Shown in pieces: positions 1 to 12,637 of a DNA stretch of 64,000 nt. The stretch's first letter is position 1; every line of letters begins with the position of its first letter. This DNA comes from Rhizobiaceae bacterium (lineage in GTDB: Bacteria; Pseudomonadota; Alphaproteobacteria; Rhizobiales; Rhizobiaceae): NCBI GenBank assembly GCA_025698895.1, contig JAILWO010000001.1, positions 1,873,741 to 1,937,740 of the forward strand, read 5' to 3'. The notes beneath the pieces were generated by a model. It saw only the letters and a program-made list of their open reading frames with translations, did no database searches and was not told the origin of the DNA. The translations under genes were made by a program, and so were the position numbers.

Positions 1-2836
<2,836 letters not shown>

Positions 2837-2853
2837 GGCGCACGGCCTGACCC

Positions 2854-3396
2854 ATGCACATTATCCGCCATCCGCTTCTGCTTTGCGTCGCGACGGCTGT
2901 TCTGTGGCTCTTTATGATGGCGATCGAGCTGCTTTGGTTCCGCTCCCTGTCCGGCGGTCTGGTTCAGCTCGACTATCGCCCTTTCGGCTTTTCGACCGAT
3001 GATGTCAGCGATTGGCTCACGGCGCTCGGGCCCGTCGGCGCGCAGGCCATGCTGGTCTGGCATTATCTCACATTCGATCTTGTCTTCCCCGCCCTGTTCG
3101 GGCTGACGCTGGCCAGCCTGACCTTGTCGGCGACGAGGCACATCCCCCGCCTGTCGCGCCATCCTTATGGCGTGCGCGCAACGGCCTGCGTCCTGTGGGT
3201 GCTGCCCTATATCTTCGTCGACTATCTGCAGAATCTGGTCGTTGCGGGCATGCTGACAGACCCGACGGGTCTCGACCATACGATCGTCGAGGTGGCGTCC
3301 GGGCTGAACGTCGCCAAGTTCCTGTTTGCCGCGATCGGCATCGCGGTCCTGTTCCTGTTGTGGTGGCGCGGCGCACGCGAAAGGGTAAAACTGTGA
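2854..3396 (+). CDS. Hypothetical four-helix integral membrane protein
   Basis: A 180-residue protein with hydrophobic segments at about residues 8-26, 68-90, 108-130 and 150-170 and a basic C-terminus (RGARERVKL), consistent with an inner-membrane protein with both ends cytoplasmic. I recognise no catalytic motif. It begins 17 bp after guaB and its stop overlaps the GTG start of the next gene by four bases (GTGA), so the two small membrane proteins are probably translated together. Similar unnamed proteins are common in Rhizobiales, but I cannot assign a function. Confidence 0.75.
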   Translation: MHIIRHPLLLCVATAVLWLFMMAIELLWFRSLSGGLVQLDYRPFGFSTDDVSDWLTALGPVGAQAMLVWHYLTFDLVFPALFGLTLASLTLSATRHIPRLSRHPYGVRATACVLWVLPYIFVDYLQNLVVAGMLTDPTGLDHTIVEVASGLNVAKFLFAAIGIAVLFLLWWRGARERVKL

Positions 3397-3809
3397 ACCA
3401 GGCGGCAATCTTCTGGCCGATGATCGCGCATGTCGCGCTGGTCTACGGCATCTATGTGATGATGTTCCTGCGCCGCAGGGAGGCGGTGCGATCGGGCGCC
3501 GCGAAAGTTTCGCAGTTTCGCGAGAACACAAGCGAGCCGCCGCAGAGCCTGTTCGTACGCAACAGTCTGGCCAACCAGTTCGAGCTGCCTGTGCTGTTCC
3601 ACATCGGATGTCTGGCGCTCTACGCCACCAATGGCGCCACGTTTGTCGCGGTGATTGTCGCCTGGATCTTCGTTGCCTCACGCTACGTCCATGCGTTTAT
3701 CCACGTCACGACCAATCGCATTCGCTGGCGCCGGCCGGCCTTCACGCTGGGCTTCCTCGCGAACCTCGTTCTGTGGATCATGCTTGCGATCCGCATCGCC
3801 GCTGCCTGA
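3393..3809 (+). CDS. MAPEG-family membrane protein
   Basis: A 138-residue protein with four hydrophobic helices. The region after helix 1 carries FRENTSEPPQSLFVRNSLANQ, followed by FELPVLFHIG, and later ASRYVHAFIHVTTN; the motif set RN...NQFE.P..F and R..HA..H...N is the hallmark of the MAPEG family (membrane-associated proteins in eicosanoid and glutathione metabolism). The start is GTG overlapping the stop of the preceding gene. The last 132 bp run antisense to the 3' end of oxyR. Bacterial members are often glutathione-transferase-like; the substrate here is unknown. Confidence 0.8.
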   Translation: MNQAAIFWPMIAHVALVYGIYVMMFLRRREAVRSGAAKVSQFRENTSEPPQSLFVRNSLANQFELPVLFHIGCLALYATNGATFVAVIVAWIFVASRYVHAFIHVTTNRIRWRRPAFTLGFLANLVLWIMLAIRIAAA

Positions 3810-4697
3810 CAGGTCCGCGAGCAGCGCCGCAAGCATGCGGCATTCGGCCTGGCGCGGGCTGTTGCCTCGCCAGGCCAGGCAGATCGTCCGCGTCGGCTGG
3901 GGTTCGGCGAAGGGCACGATCTTGAGATCGGCCGCCGGCAGGGCACCCGCCTTCACCGCGATTTCCGGCACCAGCGTCACGCCTAGCCCGTGCGAGACCA
4001 TCTGCAGAAGCGTTGTCAGGCTGGTGGCTCCGTAGCTGGCCATCGCGGCTGGCTTCACCGCGCCGCAGACGGCCAGCGCCTGTTCGCGCATGCAATGACC
4101 TTCCTCCAGAAGCATCAGCCGCTCAAGTTCGGGGCTCTCCGGAGGCACCGGTGGGTGGTCGAAGGCCGGGTCGGCCGCCGGCACCGCCAGAAGGAAACGG
4201 TCCCTGAAGAGATTGGCGCTCGCCAGCCTCGCCTGGTCGAGCGGTTCGGCTGCGATGAAGCCGTCAAGTCTCCCCGTCAGCGTCTCGTCCACCAGCGTCG
4301 CCGTCACGCTCTCGCGAATCTCCAGTTCGAGATCGGGGAACCGGGCCTTGATGACCGGCAGCGCCGCCGGAAGCAGGTAAGGCGCGACCGTGGGGATGAT
4401 GCCGAGCCGGAACCGGCCCGCGAGCGCCGCCCGGCCGCGTCTGGCCATCGCTTCCAGGTCGCGGATGTCCGACAGAATGCGGTCGACGCGCGGCTTCATC
4501 GCACGGGCTTCCTCGGTCGGACGCACCGCTCGCGCGCCGCGTTCGAACAGTCGGCAACCAAGCCTTTCCTCCATCTCGGCGACCTGCGCGGAGAGTGCTG
4601 GCTGCGTGACGCCCACCATTTCGGCCGCGCGCCCGAAATGCAGCGTGTCGCATAGCGCCTGGAAATAGATCATCTGACGAACGGTGAGGGAGATCAT
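3678..4697 (-). CDS. oxyR: Peroxide-sensing LysR regulator OxyR with C-terminal tail
   Basis: LysR-type regulator of 339 residues. Residues 1-60 form the winged HTH (ALCDTLHFGRAAEMVGVTQPALS). The effector domain holds LLEEGHCMREQALAVCGA, with cysteines at 202 and 211; the nine-residue spacing equals that of the redox pair C199/C208 of E. coli OxyR, which identifies the family directly. It is divergent from katG, its classical target. The protein is longer than the usual ~305 residues: residues ~297-339 are a hydrophilic tail rich in D, R and K, encoded antisense to the 3' end of the MAPEG gene. A palindrome at the start codon suggests autoregulation. Confidence 0.95.
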   Translation of the reverse strand: MISLTVRQMIYFQALCDTLHFGRAAEMVGVTQPALSAQVAEMEERLGCRLFERGARAVRPTEEARAMKPRVDRILSDIRDLEAMARRGRAALAGRFRLGIIPTVAPYLLPAALPVIKARFPDLELEIRESVTATLVDETLTGRLDGFIAAEPLDQARLASANLFRDRFLLAVPAADPAFDHPPVPPESPELERLMLLEEGHCMREQALAVCGAVKPAAMASYGATSLTTLLQMVSHGLGVTLVPEIAVKAGALPAADLKIVPFAEPQPTRTICLAWRGNSPRQAECRMLAALLADLSGSGDADRKHDPQNEVREEAQREGRPAPANAIGRDVDKRMDVA

Positions 4698-4710
4698 AAG
4701 AAACTCTTAT
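4696..4710. promoter_or_regulatory. Candidate OxyR operator in oxyR-katG intergenic region
   Basis: Perfect inverted repeat ATAAGA-AAC-TCTTAT overlapping the oxyR start codon, in the only promoter region between divergent oxyR and katG. LysR-type regulators bind interrupted dyads of the T-N11-A class, and OxyR half-sites are AT-rich. Position over the oxyR start fits negative autoregulation; other half-sites toward katG (AT-rich stretch 4711-4745) may complete an extended OxyR site. This is inference from symmetry and context. Confidence 0.55.
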
Positions 4711-4790
4711 CACAACGAATACCAAACTCAATTTGCAATTATCGGGGCCGCTCCGTAGTTTGGAACCATTCCAATTTTGGGTGAGCGTGA

Positions 4791-7070
<2,280 letters not shown>

Positions 7071-7084
7071 TCTCGTCATATTGC

Positions 7085-7128
7085 CGAAGAGATCGGGGGG
7101 TCGGGAGCGATCCCGGCCCTCTTCGCTT
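7085..7128. terminator. Hairpin between convergent katG and sulP
   Basis: CGAAGAG at 7085-7091 pairs with CTCTTCG at 7119-7125, enclosing a G/C-rich inner part, with a short T stretch after the right arm. It lies just past the katG stop and before the sulP stop, where a terminator serving katG is expected. The T-tract is short, so efficiency is uncertain. Confidence 0.55.
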
Positions 7129-8835
7129 TCAGGGGATTTGCGCGCGCGCCTCGGCGATCGTCGCCGCGTAATGCACATGTGGCGGCCGCACGCCGTGCGT
7201 CAGCAGCATGCGTCGCACGGAAGGCGATGCACCGGTGACGAAGAAGCGGATGCCGCGCTGCTCGGCCTTGTGGGCGACCTGTTCGATCACGTTGGCGGCC
7301 GTCGAATCCAGCAGCGGCACCGCCTCGAAATCGAGGATGAAGCTCTGGCGCCGGTCGGCGATGCGGTCGAGCGTCACTCCCACGGCGGATGCCGCGCCGA
7401 AGAAGAAGGCACCCGAAAGCCTGTAGACGACGACATCCGGGTCGCTGGCGTATTTTGAATCGTAGGGCACATTGCCGTCCGCTTCGTCGTCCGCCCCGAA
7501 AGCCGGCTGTGCCTCCACCGCCACCGCGCTGGACATGCGGTGAATGAAGAGCAGCGCCCCCAGCGCGAAGCCGACCACGATGCCTTCCGTGAGATCGCGG
7601 AAAATCACCAGCAGGAATGTCACACCGAGCACCGCCGCGTCGCCCCAGGATGAACGCAGCAGCGCTGCGATCGCATTGCGCTCGACCATGTTGAAGGCGA
7701 CCACCGCGAGCACGCCGGCAAGTGCCGCGAGCGGGATGTATCCGGCCAGCGGTGCCGCGACCAGCATGAAGCCGAAGAGGAACAGCGAATGGGCCATGCC
7801 CGACACCGGGCCGTGCGCGCCGGAGCGGACATTCGTGGCGGTACGCGCGATCGTTCCCGTCACGCAGAACCCACCGAACAATGCCGAGCCGATATTGGCG
7901 TAACCCTGTGCCACCAGTTCGCAGTTGGATCGGTGCCGCCGTCCTGTCATGCCGTCGGCCACGACGGCCGACAGCAGCGACTCGATGGAGCCCAACAGCG
8001 CGAAAGAGGCGGCCGCCGGCAACACGGCAATCATCTTATCCATGCTGAAATCGGGCAGGGCGGGCGCAGGCAGCGATCTTGGGATGCCGCCGAACTTGGT
8101 GCCGATGGTTGCGACCGGCAAGGCGAGAATCGCCGTGGCGATTGATGCGACCAGCACCGCGATAAGCATGCTCGGCCAGCGCGGACGCCAACGCTTCAGT
8201 GCGATGATCGTCACGACCGTCAGCAGCGACACGCCGATAGTGGCGGGCTGGACGCTCGGCAGCGATTTGGCGATGGCGACGAGCTTGGGCAGCAGATCAC
8301 CCGGCTCTCCGCCCGCAAGCGAGAGGCCGAGCAGCTCGCTGATCTGGCTGGCGAAGATGATGACGGCGATTCCGGCGGTGAAGCCGACCGTCACCGGGTA
8401 GGGGATGAACTTGATGAAGGTACCCAGCCGAGCATAGCCGATCCCCAGCATCATCAGCCCCGACAGCATGGTGGCCAGGATCAGCCCATCAATGCCGTGC
8501 ATGTGCACCGTTGACAGAACGAGGACGATGAAGGCGCCCGCCGGGCCGCCGATCTGAAATCGGCTTCCGCCGAGCGCCGATACGAGAAATCCGCCAACGA
8601 TGGCCGTGTAGAGGCCGCGATCCGGCGAGACCCCCGAAGCGATGGCGATAGCCATCGAAAGCGGAAGGGCGACGATGGCGACCGTGAGGCCCGCGATCAG
8701 GTCGCCGCGCAGCTTGGCCGTATCATAGCCTTCGCGCAGCACCGTCACGAGTTTCGGCGTGTATAACTCGGCGAAGCTCGGTCGATCGCTGTGCGGCGTG
8801 GCGGTGTGAGTGGTGGTCGTCATGGCTTCTTTCAC
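7129..8835 (-). CDS. SulP-family anion transporter with STAS domain
   Basis: A 568-residue inner-membrane transporter. Residues ~40-440 are hydrophobic helices of the SLC26/SulP type with the family motif ALPLSMAIAIASGVSPDRGLY near helix 1-2 and GGPAGAFIVLVL; residues ~455-560 form a cytosolic STAS domain (FILDFEAVPLLDSTAANVIE). Members carry sulfate, bicarbonate or dicarboxylates; the substrate cannot be inferred, and no carbonic anhydrase or sulfate-assimilation gene is adjacent. The start may be GTG at 8835 (AAAGGA about 10 bases upstream) or ATG at 8823. A small Xre regulator follows head-on upstream in the same direction and may control it. Confidence 0.92.
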   Translation of the reverse strand: MKEAMTTTTHTATPHSDRPSFAELYTPKLVTVLREGYDTAKLRGDLIAGLTVAIVALPLSMAIAIASGVSPDRGLYTAIVGGFLVSALGGSRFQIGGPAGAFIVLVLSTVHMHGIDGLILATMLSGLMMLGIGYARLGTFIKFIPYPVTVGFTAGIAVIIFASQISELLGLSLAGGEPGDLLPKLVAIAKSLPSVQPATIGVSLLTVVTIIALKRWRPRWPSMLIAVLVASIATAILALPVATIGTKFGGIPRSLPAPALPDFSMDKMIAVLPAAASFALLGSIESLLSAVVADGMTGRRHRSNCELVAQGYANIGSALFGGFCVTGTIARTATNVRSGAHGPVSGMAHSLFLFGFMLVAAPLAGYIPLAALAGVLAVVAFNMVERNAIAALLRSSWGDAAVLGVTFLLVIFRDLTEGIVVGFALGALLFIHRMSSAVAVEAQPAFGADDEADGNVPYDSKYASDPDVVVYRLSGAFFFGAASAVGVTLDRIADRRQSFILDFEAVPLLDSTAANVIEQVAHKAEQRGIRFFVTGASPSVRRMLLTHGVRPPHVHYAATIAEARAQIP

Positions 8836-8866
8836 CGGACGCAGGTCCTTTGACGCCCTTCCCGTG

Positions 8867-9133
8867 TCAGACCTCTCGGTGGCCGACAGGTGTCTTCAGT
8901 CTCACGCCACGCCCGCCCGATTCGCTGCGCTGCCGATCGCCGATGAGTTCGACGCCGGCCGCGTCGAACGCCTGGATCACCTTCATCAACGTTTCGACCA
9001 CGCCGCGGACGACCCCCTCGCTGGACTCCATTCGCTGGATGGTCGCCAATGACACCCCCGACAGTTCGGCCAGCTTCGCCTGATCCATACCGAGCAGGGC
9101 GCGGGCGGCACGCATTTGGACTGAGGTCATCAT
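8867..9133 (-). CDS. Small Xre-family HTH regulator
   Basis: An 88-residue DNA-binding protein if started at 9133; an ATG three bases downstream and one 45 bases upstream (9178) are alternatives. Nearly all of it is one HTH_3 domain: MRAARALLGMDQAKLAELSG then VSLATIQRMESSEG, followed by an extension ending in AFDAAGVELIGD, a pattern shared by many rhizobial Xre regulators that sit next to transporters. It is 31 bp upstream of sulP on the same strand, so the two are probably co-transcribed and the regulator likely acts on this promoter. The ligand is unknown. Confidence 0.8.
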   Translation of the reverse strand: MMTSVQMRAARALLGMDQAKLAELSGVSLATIQRMESSEGVVRGVVETLMKVIQAFDAAGVELIGDRQRSESGGRGVRLKTPVGHREV

Positions 9134-9168
9134 CGCCGGGCAATATACCGATACAAACCGCTGATATA

Positions 9169-9183
9169 GAGGTTTCATACCTC
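9169..9183. promoter_or_regulatory. Candidate Xre operator
   Basis: Inverted repeat GAGGT-TTCAT-ACCTC located about 36 bp upstream of the xre start, overlapping an AT-rich stretch (TATATC read on the minus strand) that could be the -10 element of the xre-sulP promoter. Size and position fit an autoregulated Xre operator. The palindrome ATGTACAT at 9196-9203 is a second small dyad in the same region. Confidence 0.35.
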
Positions 9184-9301
9184 ATAATGCATGTCATGTA
9201 CATCACAACGCCGAATTGGCCGCCGGGCCGGCTTGGCAGCGTCACGATGCAAGTGCTAGGCACCGGTGCGATACGGGTCAGCCGAAAACGGATTTGCCGA
9301 T

Positions 9302-10588
9302 ATGAGACTGGGCGGGCGGCTTGCTGCCGCGATCGAGATTTTGGACGACATGGAACGGCGGCATCGGCCGGCCGCCGATGCGCTGAAAGACTGGGGCCTC
9401 TCGCATCGTTTCGCCGGCGCGGGCGACCGCGCCGCGATCGGCAACATCGTTTATGACGCGCTGCGAAGGCGGTGTTCCGCCGCTTTCCTGATGGGCGCCG
9501 ACACACCGCGCGCGACAGCCTTCGGCGCATTGCTGCTGGAAGGCGGCCATGAAGTCGAGGAACTCGACGCCACGATGGCCGACGACCGTTTCGCTCCGCC
9601 GCCGCTCGATATGTCCGAGCGCGCTGCCATCGCCGAAAATGCGCGTCGAGACATGCCCGATGCCGTCCGCGCGGACGTGCCGGACTGGTGTGTCTCCCAC
9701 ATCGAGGCCGCCTTCGGTGAAGCGTGGCCTGCCGAGGCCGCGGCGCTTTCTCAGCGTCCGCCGCTCGATCTGCGCGTCAACCGTCTCAAGGCCGATCGCG
9801 ATCGCGTGCTGGCCGAACTGGAGCATGCCGGTGCCTCGCCTGCTCCCATCGCGCCGGACGGGCTGCGCATTCCTCCGATAGCCGGTGACGGACGCCACCC
9901 CAACGTCCAGGCCGAACCGGCCTTCCACAAGGGATGGTTCGAAGTGCAGGACGAGGGGTCGCAGGTCGCCGCCGTGCTGTGTGGCGCCGGCCCCGGCAGC
10001 CAGGTGATCGACTATTGTGCCGGCGCGGGGGGCAAGACACTGGCGCTTGCCGCGATGATGGAGGGCAGGGGACAGGTTTTCGCCCACGACGCCGATCGCC
10101 ATCGCCTGGCCCCGATCTTTGACCGCCTCAAGCGTTCGGGCGCGCATAACGTTCAGGTCGTGTCGCGCACGGAGGGCCTGGCACAGCTCGACGGCAGGGC
10201 TGACCTGGTCGTCATCGACGCACCCTGCACGGGCTCGGGCACCTGGAGGCGGCGGCCTGACGCGAAATGGCGGCTCGGCGAACGCCAGCTTGCCGCGCGA
10301 CAGGTCGAGCAGGCGACGATCCTTGATGACGCGCATCGATATGTGAAGGTGGGCGGTCGCCTTGCCTACATCACCTGTTCGATCTTCCGGGACGAGAACC
10401 ACGCCCAGATCGCCGCCTTCCTGTCGCGACATGCGGAATTTCGGACGGTCGATCATGGTGCACTGCTCGAAAGCCATTTGGCCGGCCATGCCGACCGGTT
10501 CCGCGTCGAAGATCTCGGCGTCCTGATGACGCCGCATTCAACGGGAACAGACGGGTTCTTTGTCGCCGTCATGGAACGTGCGGCGTAA
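9302..10588 (+). CDS. RsmB/NOP2-type rRNA (cytosine-5) methyltransferase
   Basis: SAM-dependent RNA m5C methyltransferase of 428 residues. The N-terminal part resembles the NusB-like/RsmB N-domain; the Rossmann core starts near residue 215 with FEVQDEGSQVAA and VIDYCAGAGGKTLALA (SAM loop). Both catalytic motifs are present: motif IV DAPCTGSGTWRRRPDAKWR and motif VI YITCSIFRDEN, each with its cysteine. ATG at 9302 is taken because the family alignment begins there. Cytosolic rRNA target, probably 16S. Its position between guaB and guaA is common in Rhizobiales. Confidence 0.92.
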   Translation: MRLGGRLAAAIEILDDMERRHRPAADALKDWGLSHRFAGAGDRAAIGNIVYDALRRRCSAAFLMGADTPRATAFGALLLEGGHEVEELDATMADDRFAPPPLDMSERAAIAENARRDMPDAVRADVPDWCVSHIEAAFGEAWPAEAAALSQRPPLDLRVNRLKADRDRVLAELEHAGASPAPIAPDGLRIPPIAGDGRHPNVQAEPAFHKGWFEVQDEGSQVAAVLCGAGPGSQVIDYCAGAGGKTLALAAMMEGRGQVFAHDADRHRLAPIFDRLKRSGAHNVQVVSRTEGLAQLDGRADLVVIDAPCTGSGTWRRRPDAKWRLGERQLAARQVEQATILDDAHRYVKVGGRLAYITCSIFRDENHAQIAAFLSRHAEFRTVDHGALLESHLAGHADRFRVEDLGVLMTPHSTGTDGFFVAVMERAA

Positions 10589-10696
10589 TCATCCGTTCGG
10601 GGCTTCATCGCAACGGGTTCGCCATGACCGCACTGGAAGGTCGACGCCCCGCCCGAGGGGGGCTCCTGGCTCGCGCTCGCCGGTTTCGTCGCGCTC

Positions 10697-11110
10697 GTGC
10701 TCGGGGGAGGTTCCCTGGTCGGTGCCGCGACTGCACCCGGAGCGTGGTACGAAGAGCTGGCCAAGCCCGCCTTCACGCCCCCCGACTGGGTATTCGGACC
10801 CGTCTGGTCCGTTCTTTATGTCATGGTCGCGATCGTGGGCTGGCGTATCTGGCGCGACGGCTCGGCGCTCGCCATGCGTCTGTGGTGGACCCAGCTCGCG
10901 CTCAACTTCGCCTGGTCGCCCCTCTTCTTTGTCCTGCACTGGATTGACGCCGCGCTCGTCGTCATTGCCGCGGTGCTCGTTGCGATCCTGTCCTTCATGC
11001 TGATCGTCTGGCGCGATGACGACCATGTTTCGGCGCTGCTCTTTGTCCTCTATCTCGCCTGGGTTGCCTTCGCCACCATCCTCAACGCCGCCATATTCTG
11101 GCTCAACTGA
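10697..11110 (+). CDS. tspO: TspO/MBR tryptophan-rich sensory protein, start unresolved
   Basis: A five-helix outer-membrane/inner-membrane TspO protein implicated in tetrapyrrole and stress responses. Family motifs are clear: AFTPPDWVFGPVWSVLYVM and ALNFAWSPLFF. The GTG at 10697 falls inside the first helix. In the same frame, coding similarity continues upstream (WLALAGFVALVLGGG from about 10667), but that frame opens only after a TGA at 10625-10627 and contains no ATG, GTG or TTG before 10697. An ATG at 10624 is in another frame and would join this frame after a one-base change near the run of six G at about 10658. So either a sequence error, a real frameshift or an unusual start is involved. 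Confidence 0.75.
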   Translation: MLGGGSLVGAATAPGAWYEELAKPAFTPPDWVFGPVWSVLYVMVAIVGWRIWRDGSALAMRLWWTQLALNFAWSPLFFVLHWIDAALVVIAAVLVAILSFMLIVWRDDDHVSALLFVLYLAWVAFATILNAAIFWLN

Positions 11111-11168
11111 CCCTCGTTGCACCGCACCATCGCACCTGCGATAAGGTAGCCGGCAGAAGGAGGGCGAG

Positions 11169-11627
11169 ATGTCTGTGAGGATCGAGGCGCAGCCGGATTT
11201 CGAGGAGCGAGTGCGCGCGAGCTTCGCGCGTCAGGCGGCCATGAAGACGATTGGCGCTGAACTAACCCGCGTCACCCCGGGCGAGGTCGAGCTGGAACTC
11301 CCCTACCAGCCCATGCTGACCCAGCAGCACGGCTTCCTCCATGCCGGCATCGTCTCCACTGCGCTCGATTCGGCCTGCGGCTATGCGGCATTCTCTGTCA
11401 TGCCGAAGAACGCGGCCGTGCTCACCATCGAATTCAAGGTCAACATGCTGGCGCCCGGCAAGGGCGAACGCTTCCTGTTCCGCGGCTCCGTCACCAAGCC
11501 CGGCCGCACCATCATCGTCGCCGACGGCCAGGCCTATGCCTTCGACGGCGACGGCGAGGCGCGTCTGATCGCCACCATGACGGGCACCATGATGGTGGTC
11601 ATGGGCCGTGACGGCATCGCCGGCTGA
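11169..11627 (+). CDS. PaaI-type hotdog thioesterase
   Basis: A 152-residue cytosolic hotdog-fold protein. The stretch QQHGFLHAGIVSTALDSACG matches the HGG...D motif of the PaaI/YigI-like acyl-CoA thioesterases, with the catalytic-type Asp in the central helix, and FKVNMLAPGKGERFLFRG is the following strand pair. Start at 11169 is preceded by AAGGAGGGCGAG. Substrate acyl group unknown. The next gene, now a pseudogene, starts one base after its stop, so an operon existed. Confidence 0.85.
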   Translation: MSVRIEAQPDFEERVRASFARQAAMKTIGAELTRVTPGEVELELPYQPMLTQQHGFLHAGIVSTALDSACGYAAFSVMPKNAAVLTIEFKVNMLAPGKGERFLFRGSVTKPGRTIIVADGQAYAFDGDGEARLIATMTGTMMVVMGRDGIAG

Positions 11628-11628
11628 C

Positions 11629-11945
11629 ATGGCAGGCCTTCCGCCGACCGAGTCGATCGCCGGCCGGCGCATCCTCTTCATCATGGCGGTCGCGGCCGAA
11701 TATGGCGAGCATCTGCGCCGCCGCTTCACGCCTCTCATGACTGGCGTTGGCCCTGTCGAGGCAGCGGTTGAAACCACGGCCGCCATCGCCGCCCTGACGC
11801 ATGCCAGCGTCGCGCCCGCCCTTGTCGTCAGCCTCGGTTCGGCCGGCAGCCGCGGGCTGAGTATCTTCATGTCGTCGACGAGAAGCTGGCCGAAGCCGTC
11901 GACAGGCTTGCGACGGCCGTGGCTGGCGGATTGCTGGACGGGTAG
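11629..11945 (+). pseudogene. MTA/SAH nucleosidase-like gene with internal deletion
   Basis: The first ~70 codons encode the N-terminus of a purine nucleoside phosphorylase-family protein (RILFIMAVAAEYG, TPLMTGVGPVEAAVETTAA, LVVSLGSAGS). At about 11858 the frame changes, and the following codons (GAG at 11859 to TAG at 11943-11945) encode the expected C-terminus, EYLHVVDEKLAEAVDRL. A full-length family member has ~210 residues; only ~70 and ~28 remain, so roughly 110 central codons carrying the active site were lost, with a frame shift at the junction. The product cannot be active. Recognition of both ends rests on remembered family sequence, not a search. Confidence 0.8.
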
Positions 11946-11984
11946 GGCCGGGCGACGCCGTCGGCGCGGCCCGGCCATGCGCTT

Positions 11985-12428
11985 CTATTCGTTGATTTCT
12001 GGTTCCACGAGGCGCGCGAGATTTCGCAGCGATTCCTGCCAGCCGAGATAGCAGGCCTCGGCCGGGATTGCGTCGGGGATGCCCTCTTGCGTGATCTCCA
12101 TCTCGGTGCCGACCGAAACCTTCTTCAGCGCCACCGTCACCTGCACCTCGCCGGGCAGGCCGGGGTCATCGAACCTGTCGGTGTATTTCAGCCGCTCCCC
12201 CGGTACGAGCTCCAGATATTCGCCGCCGAAGGAATGGCTGTTGCCGGTCGTGAAGTTGCGGAACGACATCCTGTGCGTCCCGCCAACCTTGGCTTCCAGG
12301 TGATGGACGGTGCAGGCGAAGCCGTTTGGCGGAAGCCACTTGGCAACAGCGTCCGGCTCCACGAATGCGCGGTAGACCTTCTCCGGACTGACCGGAAGGA
12401 CACGGTGCAGGCGCACGGTACTGGGCAT
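11985..12428 (-). CDS. SRPBCC/AHSA1-family protein
   Basis: A 147-residue START-like fold protein. The N-terminal VLPVSPEKVYRAFVEPDAVA and WLPPNGF, then DRFDDPGLPGEVQVTVAL, and a C-terminal GWQESLRNLARLVE are the standard AHSA1 (activator of Hsp90-like) pattern of bacterial polyketide-cyclase/SRPBCC proteins, which bind hydrophobic ligands or act in stress responses. ATG at 12428 is strongly supported by AAGGAG seven bases upstream. It is convergent with the MTA nucleosidase pseudogene; a GC-rich stem without a T-run (GGCCGGGC near 11946 with its complement) lies between them. Function unknown. Confidence 0.85.
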   Translation of the reverse strand: MPSTVRLHRVLPVSPEKVYRAFVEPDAVAKWLPPNGFACTVHHLEAKVGGTHRMSFRNFTTGNSHSFGGEYLELVPGERLKYTDRFDDPGLPGEVQVTVALKKVSVGTEMEITQEGIPDAIPAEACYLGWQESLRNLARLVEPEINE

Positions 12429-12637
12429 GTCTTTTCTCCTTGCATGTGCATTGCTGATCGATGCGCTGAGGACGCATGCGTACGGGCCGATCCGACAAGC
12501 GGCCAGCGACGTTTCCGCAAGCGCTGCTTTCCGGTCCCTTGGCGTCCGGCGCCAGCCGGCTGCGCGAGGCAACGAGGCGAACACGCCGTCGCCGCCTGAC
12601 CATTGCGCCGAATCGTGCTTTTCTCTATTCGCTCGCC

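Noticed and set aside
11946..11985. GC-rich stem between the MTA nucleosidase remnant and SRPBCC gene as a terminator
   Set aside because: The stem is strong but no T-run follows on either strand, so termination cannot be supported.
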